In this document: piece after piece, positions 6,921 to 14,426 of the stretch
How the letters are laid out: each line of letters begins with the position of its first letter
Numbering within the stretch: position 1 is the stretch's first letter
Assembly (NCBI GenBank): GCA_026395615.1
Contig: JAPLYH010000035.1
Location: forward strand, 1 to 26,608
Reading direction: 5' to 3'
Origin: Candidatus Parcubacteria bacterium
GTDB taxonomy: Bacteria; Patescibacteriota; Minisyncoccia; Minisyncoccales; PEYH01
DNA length: 26,608 nt
The notes under the pieces: model-generated
The model's input: only the letters and a program-made list of their open reading frames with translations
Databases searched by the model: none
Told to the model about the DNA's origin: nothing
Position numbers and translations under genes: made by a program

Positions 6921-8015
6921 TTATTTATTACGTTTTGCTTTCATGCGTTCCATGATATCATCAGCAACCTGTAAAATTTCTTCCATTTCCTTATAAATAT
7001 CTTCGTTGCCCTTATATCTACTCAAATATCCGGACGCCTTTCTTAAATTATTTAGAGCTTTGAATATAAAATCTTCTAATTTATAATCTTCACTGTCGGT
7101 ATATGCTAAAGCATTTTCTAACGAAGCATATTCTTGAGAATTTTCTTTTAGGTATTTGATGGCTAGTTTATTACCGATAACAGCGTCCAGATATCTTAAA
7201 TCTGGGCTCTGTGATTTTATTACAGGCCCTTTTGTTCCATCTTTATTACCAAACAAAAATTCAAGTAACTGTTTGAGGTTATCAAGATTATTTTTAGGAA
7301 CAGGATTTTCTTTTAATATTTCTTTTTTCTTACCACTTATTCCCAAAAACTTCCTTGTATTGTCATATGTCAATATCGTATATAAATGGGAAAAATAAAA
7401 CCTATTCAGATCAATTTCGTCGGCCTTAAAATCACCATTTTGTTCGGCTTGATCTAAAATACGAAGCCCATTGCACATCTTAACAACTGTTTGATGTCTA
7501 TCACCAATTCTTTCCGCAATTTTATCAATGGAAATTTTAAAATCTTTGTGCACTTTTAGGGCATATACTGCTTTACTATAAGAATCCCATTCTTGAGGAC
7601 CATTAATATGTCTGAATCCTAAATACGTCCATAGAGATTCTCGATTAGGATAAATAGCTATCGGGATAGATTCGGAAAGCTGGTTTCTCAAAGATGCACT
7701 AATTTTTTTCCCTGACGAAAAAAGTGTTTTAATGGCCGCTAATCTTCTATTGCCCTCAATTACTATAAACTTATCTTTCTGCTTGGCTTTTATGACCAAC
7801 AGTGGTTCTGTATTATAAAAACCATTTTTCTCGAACGAATCAATAAGCTCATCTAAATGCATCTCCTTTTGAAGCCTTAATAAAATATCATCTTCGGATG
7901 AATCTTTAGAAAGACCTGCAAATCGAGGATTTTCGCCGTCAAGAAGTAAACGATCCATAGACACATAACTTATTTGAATTGGATCTTGAAGTGTTTTTGT
8001 TTCTTTTTCGTTCAT
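6921..8015 (-). CDS. ParB/Srx-fold protein with central HTH
   Basis: 364 aa. The N-terminal ParB-like domain (about 15-130) has a recognisable signature, VIEGNRRLAAIKTL (85-98), and NPRF at 29-32. A helix-turn-helix region lies near 155-185 (FKISIDKIAERIG...TVVKMCNGLRIL), then a long helical C-terminal part. Chromosomal ParB works with ParA, and no parA is present here. ParB-like domains in defence loci are instead CTP/NTP-binding or nuclease-like proteins that act with methylases. The neighbours (nuclease candidate and D12 methylase) support such a role, which is inference. It is preceded by 41 AT-rich bases, the largest gap in the operon. Confidence 0.8.
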   Translation of the reverse strand: MNEKETKTLQDPIQISYVSMDRLLLDGENPRFAGLSKDSSEDDILLRLQKEMHLDELIDSFEKNGFYNTEPLLVIKAKQKDKFIVIEGNRRLAAIKTLFSSGKKISASLRNQLSESIPIAIYPNRESLWTYLGFRHINGPQEWDSYSKAVYALKVHKDFKISIDKIAERIGDRHQTVVKMCNGLRILDQAEQNGDFKADEIDLNRFYFSHLYTILTYDNTRKFLGISGKKKEILKENPVPKNNLDNLKQLLEFLFGNKDGTKGPVIKSQSPDLRYLDAVIGNKLAIKYLKENSQEYASLENALAYTDSEDYKLEDFIFKALNNLRKASGYLSRYKGNEDIYKEMEEILQVADDIMERMKAKRNK

Positions 8016-8056
8016 ATATTTAAAATAAAATTAAATTTTTTTCATAAATTTATAAA

Positions 8057-8677
8057 TTAGATAAATTTTATATGTTTTAAGAATCGCACACCTTTATCTG
8101 ATGTTTTGAACAAAACCCCAGTTTGCTCTATCAAATCATTAACCAATAAGGCGTTAAAAATAGCTTCTTTCTCTGCAAGCGGATTAATGATTTGTGGCGG
8201 TAAAGCAAATTGAGCGATAAAATTTTCTTTTGTTGATGAATTCGCTACTTGTGAATTAAACCATGATAAAGCAAGTTTTGAATTATTAACAAGATACAAT
8301 GAAAGATAGGCAAATTCATTTAATTCGGCTCTTTCGGTTAAATATTTTATAATCTCATTTTGGTTCCCAATTTCGGCCTCCTTACTTTCTTTTTCTTTTG
8401 ATAGACTATTAAGCGCCTCGTCGATTCGTTGTATCTGCTCTTTATTCAATGTTATACCCCGCTTCTGATCGTTTATTTTTTCTTTAGGAACATTAACCTG
8501 TCTTTGACTTGCCTCAAATGGACCAACTTTAACTGAAGCAATATTTTCCAAAAACAATTTTATTGATTCTCTAAATTTACGTATAAAAACTAGAGAAATA
8601 ATTAAGAATACAGTCGGGAACGATAGGATTATTTCTAAAAATTTTAGTATTATTTCCCAAACTTCTTTTGTGGCCAT
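8057..8677 (-). CDS. membrane-anchored coiled-coil protein with winged-helix-like C-terminus
   Basis: 206 aa, family not recognised. One TM helix lies at about residues 10-32 and is followed by a basic stretch (RKFRESIK), suggesting a cytoplasmic C-terminal part. A charged helix likely to form a coiled coil covers about 78-112 (KEQIQRIDEALNSLSKEKESKEAE). The C-terminus (about 165-206) has the helix-helix-wing pattern IFNALLVNDLIEQTGVLFKTSDKGVRFLKHI, like a winged helix. It starts 4 bases after the putative restriction enzyme gene. A membrane component is unusual in a type II restriction-modification operon. It may anchor the system or act as an effector; this is inference. Confidence 0.7.
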   Translation of the reverse strand: MATKEVWEIILKFLEIILSFPTVFLIISLVFIRKFRESIKLFLENIASVKVGPFEASQRQVNVPKEKINDQKRGITLNKEQIQRIDEALNSLSKEKESKEAEIGNQNEIIKYLTERAELNEFAYLSLYLVNNSKLALSWFNSQVANSSTKENFIAQFALPPQIINPLAEKEAIFNALLVNDLIEQTGVLFKTSDKGVRFLKHIKFI

Positions 8678-8681
8678 ATAA

Positions 8682-9452
8682 TTATTTTTCGATTATTCTA
8701 AATTTACCTGATTTTACCAATTTAATGCTGTTATAATTTTTGGGATCATCAAATTCAAATTGCCAAATTGAATAAATATCTTCGCCGCTGACTTTATCAA
8801 AAAATAATGTGATAACTTTTTTCTTCGTCTGCTCTTGCCATTGTCTAAATGGGTAGAAAAGCTGGCGAATGATAACATTTGTCGCACTAAAATTTTTCGC
8901 TTCAATCAATACAACCTGGTTTTTGCCCTCGTAACCAGCATCAACCTCAGTTTGTACACTTGAAACCTTAATGACTTGTTTGCCAACTCTAAACTCAAAA
9001 TCGGGCGTATATTTTCTACCTCGTATAGTAAGAACAAGCGATGGATCATTCATAAAAGTACGGATTAAACTCGCAGCGTAAGCATAATCAAGATGTTGCA
9101 TTTCTGAATTGCCAATTTTTGCTGTATCTAATTGAAAATCAAGTTTTGAAGAATAAATCATAATCTCTTCTTTAATCTCTGGAATATCAATATAGCCCTC
9201 TCCCCTGATAATATTGTAATAACCGTTTTTTACAGGAAGCAAAAAAAGATCATGTTTTTTAAAAATATCTGGCCTACCCTCTCTGCTATCTTGTTTGCAT
9301 AAAATACGAACCTCTTTTTCACCCGTTTCTTTGAATTTTTGACAAGCCTTTTTTATCTGTGTTGCGGAAAGCGGAAACGGTGATTTGTCAAAATCGTGAT
9401 CTAAAATTTTATAATCATCAAAAATTTTCTTCCAAGATTTACTATTTGCCAT
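8682..9452 (-). CDS. putative type II restriction endonuclease (PD-(D/E)XK)
   Basis: 256 aa. The N-terminal part (about 20-95) looks like a winged-helix domain (SPFPLSATQIKKACQKF...). A PD-(D/E)XK core follows: TPDFEF at 149-154, Asp171 in VDAGYEGK, and IEAK (Glu184, Lys186), then a helix with FRQWQEQTKKK and a strand VITLFFD. It is not similar to R.DpnII as I recall that sequence. Its place between the DpnA-like methylase (4 bases upstream) and the rest of the operon makes it the best candidate for the cognate endonuclease. Specificity is unknown; GATC is a guess from the methylases. Confidence 0.75.
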   Translation of the reverse strand: MANSKSWKKIFDDYKILDHDFDKSPFPLSATQIKKACQKFKETGEKEVRILCKQDSREGRPDIFKKHDLFLLPVKNGYYNIIRGEGYIDIPEIKEEIMIYSSKLDFQLDTAKIGNSEMQHLDYAYAASLIRTFMNDPSLVLTIRGRKYTPDFEFRVGKQVIKVSSVQTEVDAGYEGKNQVVLIEAKNFSATNVIIRQLFYPFRQWQEQTKKKVITLFFDKVSGEDIYSIWQFEFDDPKNYNSIKLVKSGKFRIIEK

Positions 9453-9456
9453 AATA

Positions 9457-10290
9457 TTAAAGTAATTTACTTTTAATGTTTTTTTCTAACTCTTCAAATC
9501 GTTTTATTGATAAATCCAAGAATTTTTTATCAATATCAATTCCAATAAAATTTCTTTCCAAAAGATAAGAAGCAATACCGGTCGTTGAGCTTCCCGTAAA
9601 CGGGTCAACAATTAAATCGCCTTTGTTTGTACTTGCAAGAACAATCCGTTTTAATAAATCTTCGGGTTTTTGTGTAGGATGTTTGCCAAACTTTTTCTCT
9701 TGTAGTCTTGGAGTATTTATCACCCAAACATCCTCATTTTCTGGAATGTGCCAGACACTTCTCATTTGTGTATTATCTTTTTTAAAAAAATCTTCGGGCC
9801 ATTTTTTATTTTTCATCCATTCATAATTAAATATATGTTTTGCCTCTTTGTCTTTTCTTGCCCAAACAAGTGTCTCATGGCTTGCAGTAAAAAAACGGCA
9901 ACTTAAATTCGGTGATGCATTCGGCTTGAACCACGCAATATCGTTGAGAATATGGAATCCTGCAGCTTGAAGTGCAAAACCGCATTTATAAATTGAGTGA
10001 TAAGTTCCGCTGATCCAAATCGTGCCGTGCGGTTTTAAAACGCGTTTAACGGCTCGTATCCACTCAAGGTGAAATTCAAGATCTTTTTTCAATCCATTGC
10101 TTTTATCCCACTCGCCTTTATTTACGCTAACACGCCGTCCGGCGTGGACAGTAAAACCGCCGTTTGAAAGTAGATAAGGCGGATCGGCAAAAACCATATC
10201 AATAGAATTTTCGGGAAGTTCAGCTAATAAATCCACGCAATCCGCTTGATAGAGTTTAAATTTCGGTTTTTCGTAATATGGCTTTATCAT
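9457..10290 (-). CDS. DpnA-like (beta-class) DNA adenine methyltransferase
   Basis: 277 aa. Catalytic motif IV DPPY (36-39) precedes the AdoMet-binding motif I DPFTGSSTT (229-237), the order of beta-class methylases. The region after DPPY (LSNGGFTVHAGRRVSVNKG, then EWDKS), the WISGTYHSIY segment, PNLSCRFFTASHETLVWARK and GKHPTQKPEDLLKRI closely resemble DpnA (M2.DpnII). DpnA methylates adenine in GATC, including single-stranded DNA. The start ATG at 10290 lies 4 bases after the previous stop. With the D12 methylase at the operon end this gives a two-methylase set as in DpnII/MboI systems, but here separated by four genes. Confidence 0.9.
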   Translation of the reverse strand: MIKPYYEKPKFKLYQADCVDLLAELPENSIDMVFADPPYLLSNGGFTVHAGRRVSVNKGEWDKSNGLKKDLEFHLEWIRAVKRVLKPHGTIWISGTYHSIYKCGFALQAAGFHILNDIAWFKPNASPNLSCRFFTASHETLVWARKDKEAKHIFNYEWMKNKKWPEDFFKKDNTQMRSVWHIPENEDVWVINTPRLQEKKFGKHPTQKPEDLLKRIVLASTNKGDLIVDPFTGSSTTGIASYLLERNFIGIDIDKKFLDLSIKRFEELEKNIKSKLL

Positions 10291-10293
10291 AAA

Positions 10294-11208
10294 TCATTTA
10301 TTGTAATCATAACTTTGTTTTATCAAAGCAAAAACCTTATCCAATTCCTCTGCTTTTTCTAGTTTCATTTCATAATCACCATTACCCCAATGTCCAACTG
10401 GTTTAGGTTTTACTAAATCACGCGCCAACACATCTGGATCATTTAATTCGCCGCTTTTAATATTCAAAAAGATTTTTAAACTACCATGAAGCAATACAAT
10501 ATCTACAAAATTTGTTGAAATTTTATATGCAATATATTTTGCTTTTGGTTCTTCAATTATGTCCTTGTCAAGTGAAGTAATTTTTTCTCGAAGTTTAAGA
10601 AAAAGGGATTGAATTTCTTTACTTGCCTTTTGTAAATGTTCATTGATGGTATAATTTTTTTGCAAAACTTCGCTTTTTTCTCTTTGTTTCTCTCCTTTTT
10701 TTATAATTCTACTTGTAGATATTTTGACCTTTTGATAATTTTCCGATTCTATATATAAAATATCATTGTCATAAATCCTATATCGTAAAAGCTCAACATT
10801 TATAGGTAAAATGTCGGCAGTATCTATATCAAATTTATTATAACTTTCGGATATACAAATTACACGAGGAGAATCCCAATCTATCTCAATTTCTATTTTT
10901 TTATTTCTGCATAAAATCTCAAAATCAGCTTTATGGTCTAATAGCCAACGCAAATAAGATAGTCCTTGATTTATTACATTGTCGCTTTGGTTCTTTTTAT
11001 ACTCAATGATACAAGGCGATCCATTTCTGTCTATACCTAAAGTATCAATTCTACCACCAAAACTTGTTGAGTATTCATGGGCTAAAAATGAAATGTTTAA
11101 TATTTCGTCAAGATTGTTTTCAAAAAGACTTTGTAAATTTTTTTCCAAATCTAAATCTTTTGTTATGAATTTTTTAACTATTTGATTTTGAATTTTAAAT
11201 AAAGCCAT
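10294..11208 (-). CDS. PD-(D/E)XK nuclease-like protein with DUF5655 C-terminus
   Basis: 304 aa. The N-terminal domain has the nuclease pattern RIDTLGID (Asp55), IIEYKK (Glu69, Lys71) and a QxxxY helix (NQGLSYLRWL, Gln81/Tyr85), as in RecB-like and DUF91-like endonucleases. A basic linker lies near 165-185. The C-terminus (about 205-304), with IAYKIST, GSLKIFLNIK, GHWGNGDYEMKL and LDKVFALIKQSYDYN, fits DUF5655, a domain often found in restriction-linked proteins. All three key residues are present, so it is probably active. It is the first gene of the seven-gene operon. An XRE-regulator fragment ends 12 bases before its ATG. Confidence 0.8.
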   Translation of the reverse strand: MALFKIQNQIVKKFITKDLDLEKNLQSLFENNLDEILNISFLAHEYSTSFGGRIDTLGIDRNGSPCIIEYKKNQSDNVINQGLSYLRWLLDHKADFEILCRNKKIEIEIDWDSPRVICISESYNKFDIDTADILPINVELLRYRIYDNDILYIESENYQKVKISTSRIIKKGEKQREKSEVLQKNYTINEHLQKASKEIQSLFLKLREKITSLDKDIIEEPKAKYIAYKISTNFVDIVLLHGSLKIFLNIKSGELNDPDVLARDLVKPKPVGHWGNGDYEMKLEKAEELDKVFALIKQSYDYNK

Positions 11209-11220
11209 AGTATTTGTATT

Positions 11221-11290
11221 TTATTTAAATAATTCATCCACTGGTACGCCGAGAGCTTGGCTAATTTTTCTAATGAACTATCAGATTTGA
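11221..11290 (-). pseudogene. remnant of an XRE-family HTH regulator
   Basis: On the minus strand the last 16 codons (11221-11268 plus the Arg codon at 11269-11271) read RKISQALGVPVDELFK and then stop. That is the classic C-terminal end of XRE/Cro helix-turn-helix domains. Upstream in this frame there are stops (TGA TAG), and the expected preceding residues are scattered over other frames. The gene is therefore broken. Its place directly before the restriction operon suggests it was the controller (C-protein-like) gene, which is inference. The remaining DNA up to 11392 shows no other ORF. Confidence 0.55.
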
Positions 11291-11392
11291 ACTTTCACTG
11301 TTTTCTATTTTTAGTTTATCCTCCAATACAGTTAATTTTATAATAAGGATTCATATATTACCAGGAATAAGAATCTTTACTCTCGGAAAAAA

Positions 11393-12655
11393 CTATTTTT
11401 TGGGGTGGTAGTATTTTTTGTCCCCGATTTCTTTGGGAAAATGGGTTTGCTCGGGTTTCTTTCCCGGCACATCGTGAGCATATTGATATCCTTTTCCATA
11501 CCCGATTTTTTTCATTAAATTTGTAACCGCATTTCTTAGATGCAACGGCACGCCAAAAGCGCCTTTTATTGCGTCTTGTTTTGCTTCTAATAATGCAGTA
11601 TAGGAAGCATTGCTTTTTAGCGCAGATGCGAGATAAGTCACTCCTTGGGCCAGATTAATCTGGGCCTCGGGAAAACCCACATATTCAACAGCGTGAGCAA
11701 TAGCAGTTGCTACCTGTATCGCCTGCGGGTCGGCATTTCCAATATCTTCGGAAGCAAAAATTACCATTCTGCGGGCGATAAATCTTGGGTCCTCCCCTGA
11801 TTCCACCATTCTTGCCAACCAATAAAGAGCGCCATCGGGGTCAGAGTCTCTCATGCTTTTTATAAACGCGGAAATTACATTGTAATGTTCTTCTCCCTTT
11901 TTATCATAACGCAATGCATGCTCTTTTAATATTTCGGAAACTTCTTCCGCTTTTATAACTTTCTTGTTTTCTGATTTTATGTGATTGACTATAAACTCTA
12001 ATCCATTCAATCCTACTCTTGCGTCTCCGTCGGCAAAGTTTATTAATCTTTCCAAGGCCTGTTCTTCTATTTTTATTCCTAAATCCCCAAATCCCCTGTC
12101 TTTATCTTTTAATGCTTGCAATAAAATGTTTTTTAACGCCTCTGGAGATAAGGGTTTTAAAATATAAACAGCAGAGCGGGATAAAAGCGGAGATATTACG
12201 GAAAAAGATGGATTTTCCGTTGTCGCTCCGATTAAAATTATCGTGCCATCCTCTACATACGGTAAAAAAGCATCCTGTTGGGCTTTGTTAAAGCGGTGAA
12301 TCTCGTCAATAAAAAGAATTGTCTTTTGTTTTTTGAATTTTAATCTTTCTCGGGCTTTTTCAATTGATTTTCTTACATCGTTTATTCCGGTAACAACAGC
12401 GGAAAATTTTACAAAATGGGCTTTTGTTTTTTGAGCGATTATTCTGGCTAAAGTCGTTTTGCCGGAACCCGGAGGCCCCCAAAATATTAAAGAGGTTAAA
12501 TTATCGTTTTGAATCGCCCGGCGCAAAGGGCTGGTTTCTCCGACAAGCTCATCTTGACCGAAAAAATAGTCAAAATCATTAGGCCTGATGCGGTCTGCCA
12601 ATGGCGCTTCCTTCCTTAAAGTGTCTTCTAAATTTTTATCAAACAAATCGTCCAT
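11393..12655 (-). CDS. rarA: replication-associated recombination protein A (AAA+ ATPase)
   Basis: 420 aa, standard for RarA/MgsA. Walker A is GPPGSGKT (60-67), Walker B is ILFIDEIHRF (Asp117/Glu118), and sensor 1 is IGATTENPSF. The C-terminal clamp-loader-like part has SAFIKSMRDSDPDGALYWLARM and ARRMVIFASEDIGNADP, both diagnostic. RarA acts at stalled replication forks. Its ATG at 12655 lies one base after the stop of the Doc toxin gene, and there is no SD. It is probably translated from the toxin-antitoxin transcript, which is an odd partnership. Confidence 0.95.
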   Translation of the reverse strand: MDDLFDKNLEDTLRKEAPLADRIRPNDFDYFFGQDELVGETSPLRRAIQNDNLTSLIFWGPPGSGKTTLARIIAQKTKAHFVKFSAVVTGINDVRKSIEKARERLKFKKQKTILFIDEIHRFNKAQQDAFLPYVEDGTIILIGATTENPSFSVISPLLSRSAVYILKPLSPEALKNILLQALKDKDRGFGDLGIKIEEQALERLINFADGDARVGLNGLEFIVNHIKSENKKVIKAEEVSEILKEHALRYDKKGEEHYNVISAFIKSMRDSDPDGALYWLARMVESGEDPRFIARRMVIFASEDIGNADPQAIQVATAIAHAVEYVGFPEAQINLAQGVTYLASALKSNASYTALLEAKQDAIKGAFGVPLHLRNAVTNLMKKIGYGKGYQYAHDVPGKKPEQTHFPKEIGDKKYYHPKK

Positions 12656-12656
12656 A

Positions 12657-13079
12657 TCAATTTAAATTTACTAAATAGGTTTCAAGAAATTTTCTAATTG
12701 CTAATACTGTTTCTGTTTTTAATTTTGAAGGGCTCTCTGCAACCCAAACCGCAAAATTATATAATTCCCTATCATCAACTTTTAACCATTTTTTATTCTT
12801 ATGGAGAAAAACAAATAGAACTGTCATTGCAATTCGCTTATTTCCGTTTTGAAACGGGTGATTTTTTATTAACAAATAAAAAAGAATCGCTGCTTTATCC
12901 AAGAAACTTTTATAAAGACTTTTGCGCTCAAATGTCTGAAACGGAACAACGAGACAACTCTCTAATGTGTTAGGGAAACGAGTGCCAAAATCAGGAATTG
13001 GTTCATTAAAAGTCATCAATTCCCTTGCTAATTTAAATGCGATGTATTCAACCTCAAATATGGAAAGCGATTCTATCAT
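12657..13079 (-). CDS. doc: Doc-type (Fic-fold) toxin
   Basis: 140 aa. The active-site motif is HPFQNGNKR (74-82), the Doc variant in which Lys replaces the Gly of canonical Fic HPFxxGNGR. Known Doc phosphorylates elongation factor EF-Tu instead of adenylylating targets; the same activity here is inferred. The helical surroundings (KAAILFYLLIKN before, IAMTVLFVFL after) fit the fold. The start overlaps the HTH gene by 4 bases (ATGA), the usual antitoxin-toxin order. Confidence 0.85.
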   Translation of the reverse strand: MIESLSIFEVEYIAFKLARELMTFNEPIPDFGTRFPNTLESCLVVPFQTFERKSLYKSFLDKAAILFYLLIKNHPFQNGNKRIAMTVLFVFLHKNKKWLKVDDRELYNFAVWVAESPSKLKTETVLAIRKFLETYLVNLN

Positions 13080-13333
13080 GTTGAACCCAATAATTTTAGT
13101 GTTTTACCATACTCTTTCATTGTTTTCGTTATAGCCTTATCTATTTCTAATTTTTGATTCCTAGTAAGTTCTTTTTCTAAAATCTTAACTAAATCTTTTT
13201 TATCAATCGCAAAATTACGGCCAATTTTTTTAGCTATTATTTGGCCTTTTTGAATTTTTTTATAAACAGCTATTCTAGAAATGCCCAGCATTTTAGCCAA
13301 TTCAATTGTAGATAAATATTTATTATTTTCCAT
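13076..13333 (-). CDS. HTH (excisionase/MerR-type) antitoxin partner of Doc
   Basis: 85 aa. An N-terminal helix-turn-helix of the excisionase type covers about residues 6-50 (LSTIELAKMLGISRIAVYKKIQKGQIIAKKIGRNFAI). A helical C-terminal tail (about 52-85) is the likely toxin-neutralising part. Classical Doc partners (Phd) have a different fold; HTH-type partners are known for many Fic/Doc toxins. It is upstream of and overlapping doc. Three GTTAAC sites in the upstream DNA are likely its own operator. There is no SD. Confidence 0.8.
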   Translation of the reverse strand: MENNKYLSTIELAKMLGISRIAVYKKIQKGQIIAKKIGRNFAIDKKDLVKILEKELTRNQKLEIDKAITKTMKEYGKTLKLLGST

Positions 13334-13342
13334 AAATTATAT

Positions 13343-13387
13343 GTTAACTTACATTTCTAGGTTAACATAGGTTAACTAAACGGTCAA
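13343..13387 (-). promoter_or_regulatory. promoter and GTTAAC operator of the HTH-Doc-rarA transcript
   Basis: On the minus strand TTGACC (13382-13387) and TAACCT (13359-13364) are 17 bases apart. GTTAAC occurs at 13343-13348, 13361-13366 and 13371-13376. The last two lie in direct repeats of GTTAACCTA spaced 10 bases apart, one helical turn. A TATAAT at 13336-13341 is too close to the ATG to serve as a normal -10. Confidence 0.5.
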
Positions 13388-13404
13388 TCCTAATCATCAA
13401 TTTT

Positions 13405-13433
13405 TTGACAAACAATCAACTTTCTTATATTGT
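13405..13433 (+). promoter_or_regulatory. near-consensus promoter of the orphan gene at 13472
   Basis: TTGACA (13405-13410) and TATTGT (13428-13433) are separated by exactly 17 bases. It is divergent from the toxin-antitoxin promoter. Confidence 0.7.
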
Positions 13434-13471
13434 GAAAATATGTTCTCTTACAACCGAATGAAGGAGGCGGA

Positions 13472-14185
13472 ATGAAGCTCGCGTGGTGGATGTTGGATCT
13501 GATTTGGCCGAGTTTGGCGCGTCTAAGGATGTATCCCACCTCGGTAACTACCTGGCTGGTCTTTGCCTTCGGACGCAACACATACGAAGACAGCGCTCTC
13601 AACAAAGTGATGCAGATCCGAGACAGAGCTGGCGACAACGAAAGCGCGTTGCGGAGATTGATGCGCTTAAGCGTTGATCCAGGCGATTCCAATCGAGCTC
13701 TAGCTGAAATGGTGATCATAGGCATCGACAAAGCGGGGGACGGCAACGGACCCAAAAGGGTTATCCTGCAATGGGAAGTGGCGCTAGCAATCTTCCTTTT
13801 CTATGAACACTGGTTCTTCGATATGGGAAGACAAGGCATCACTGTCACTCTCCTGTGGCCGAGACTGGTTTTGACTCGGTTCCCATGGAAACACACGATT
13901 GGGTACGACACTATCGCTGTGGCTCAGGATGCAAGGCGATTCTGCAACGGCGTGGTGGCAGTTCTTTGTCACCGCAACCATTTGGCGCGCGCAGCAAAGA
14001 CCGCTGCTCTAGTGCTTCAAAAGCCGATCTATCTTGCGGCGCGCAAGAACGAATACCCTGATGTGTACGACCCTGATTCTGTACAGAAACAGTGTCAAGC
14101 TCCGAGCTCTTTCGCGCTTCTGCGCGAGATTGTAGCGAGGATGCGACTACTAGCCAAGGCCAAGAAATTGGCAAAGTCGCTGTAA
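13472..14185 (+). CDS. orphan protein of a GC-rich single-gene cassette
   Basis: 237 aa, ATG at 13472 behind a strong SD (GAAGGAGG). The family is not recognised. The N-terminus (MKLAWWMLDLIWPSLARL) is amphipathic or hydrophobic. A second hydrophobic segment lies near 102-112 (VALAIFLFYEHW). The C-terminus is a basic helix rich in Lys/Arg/Ala (about 215-237). A middle stretch (QIRDRAGDNESALRRLMRLSVD...) is charged and helical. It could bind a membrane or RNA, but nothing is specific. Codon use is GC-rich against AT-rich neighbours, and it carries its own promoter and terminator. Other-frame and opposite-strand ORFs here lack an SD and are shadows. Confidence 0.72.
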   Translation: MKLAWWMLDLIWPSLARLRMYPTSVTTWLVFAFGRNTYEDSALNKVMQIRDRAGDNESALRRLMRLSVDPGDSNRALAEMVIIGIDKAGDGNGPKRVILQWEVALAIFLFYEHWFFDMGRQGITVTLLWPRLVLTRFPWKHTIGYDTIAVAQDARRFCNGVVAVLCHRNHLARAAKTAALVLQKPIYLAARKNEYPDVYDPDSVQKQCQAPSSFALLREIVARMRLLAKAKKLAKSL

Positions 14186-14190
14186 GGAGA

Positions 14191-14246
14191 AGGTCTCCAG
14201 CTGTCAAAATCATAATCGATTGCGATAGCTGGAGCCCTTTGTTTTT
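14191..14246 (+). terminator. rho-independent terminator of the orphan gene at 13472
   Basis: GGTCTCCAGCT and AGCTGGAGCC form the stem, followed by CTTTGTTTTT. A complementary inner pair (GATT/AATC) extends it. Confidence 0.75.
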
Positions 14247-14391
14247 AATATATATTAATTGGCTTATTAGCTCCTGTTTTAGCCAGAATCCAACCTAAAG
14301 AAAAAGCCAATAAACAAGCCAAAAAAACTATTATAATCAAAAGCAGAGTATCTTTATTCTTGTTGACTAATTTTCTAATATTTGATAGCAT
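14245..14391 (-). CDS. 48-aa single-TM membrane protein
   Basis: The protein has a basic amphipathic start (LSNIRKLVNKNKDT), a 23-residue hydrophobic helix (LLLIIIVFLACLLAFSLGWILA) and a short polar tail, ending at TAA 14245-14247. It has no SD, like most host genes here. CPR genomes often carry similar one-helix proteins. Its stop lies inside the T-run of the terminator of the converging orphan gene, so its C-terminus may have been shortened when the cassette entered. It overlaps the L27 promoter on the other strand. Confidence 0.5.
   Translation of the reverse strand: MLSNIRKLVNKNKDTLLLIIIVFLACLLAFSLGWILAKTGANKPINIY
14363..14391 (+). promoter_or_regulatory. promoter of rpmA
   Basis: TTGACT (14363-14368) and TAGCAT (14386-14391) are 17 bases apart. 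The leader to the rpmA ATG is about 30 nt and has no SD. Confidence 0.5.
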
Positions 14392-14426
14392 AAAAAATCG
14401 GGTTTTTTATTTTAAATTTAAATAAT

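Noticed and set aside
6921..8015. Chromosome-partitioning ParB
   Set aside because: No parA, no parS-like site seen, and the gene is inside a restriction/defence operon; only the domain is shared.
13336..13341. TATAAT as the -10 of the antitoxin gene
   Set aside because: It is only 2 bases from the ATG, so transcription would begin inside the first codons; the TTGACC-17-TAACCT pair upstream fits better.
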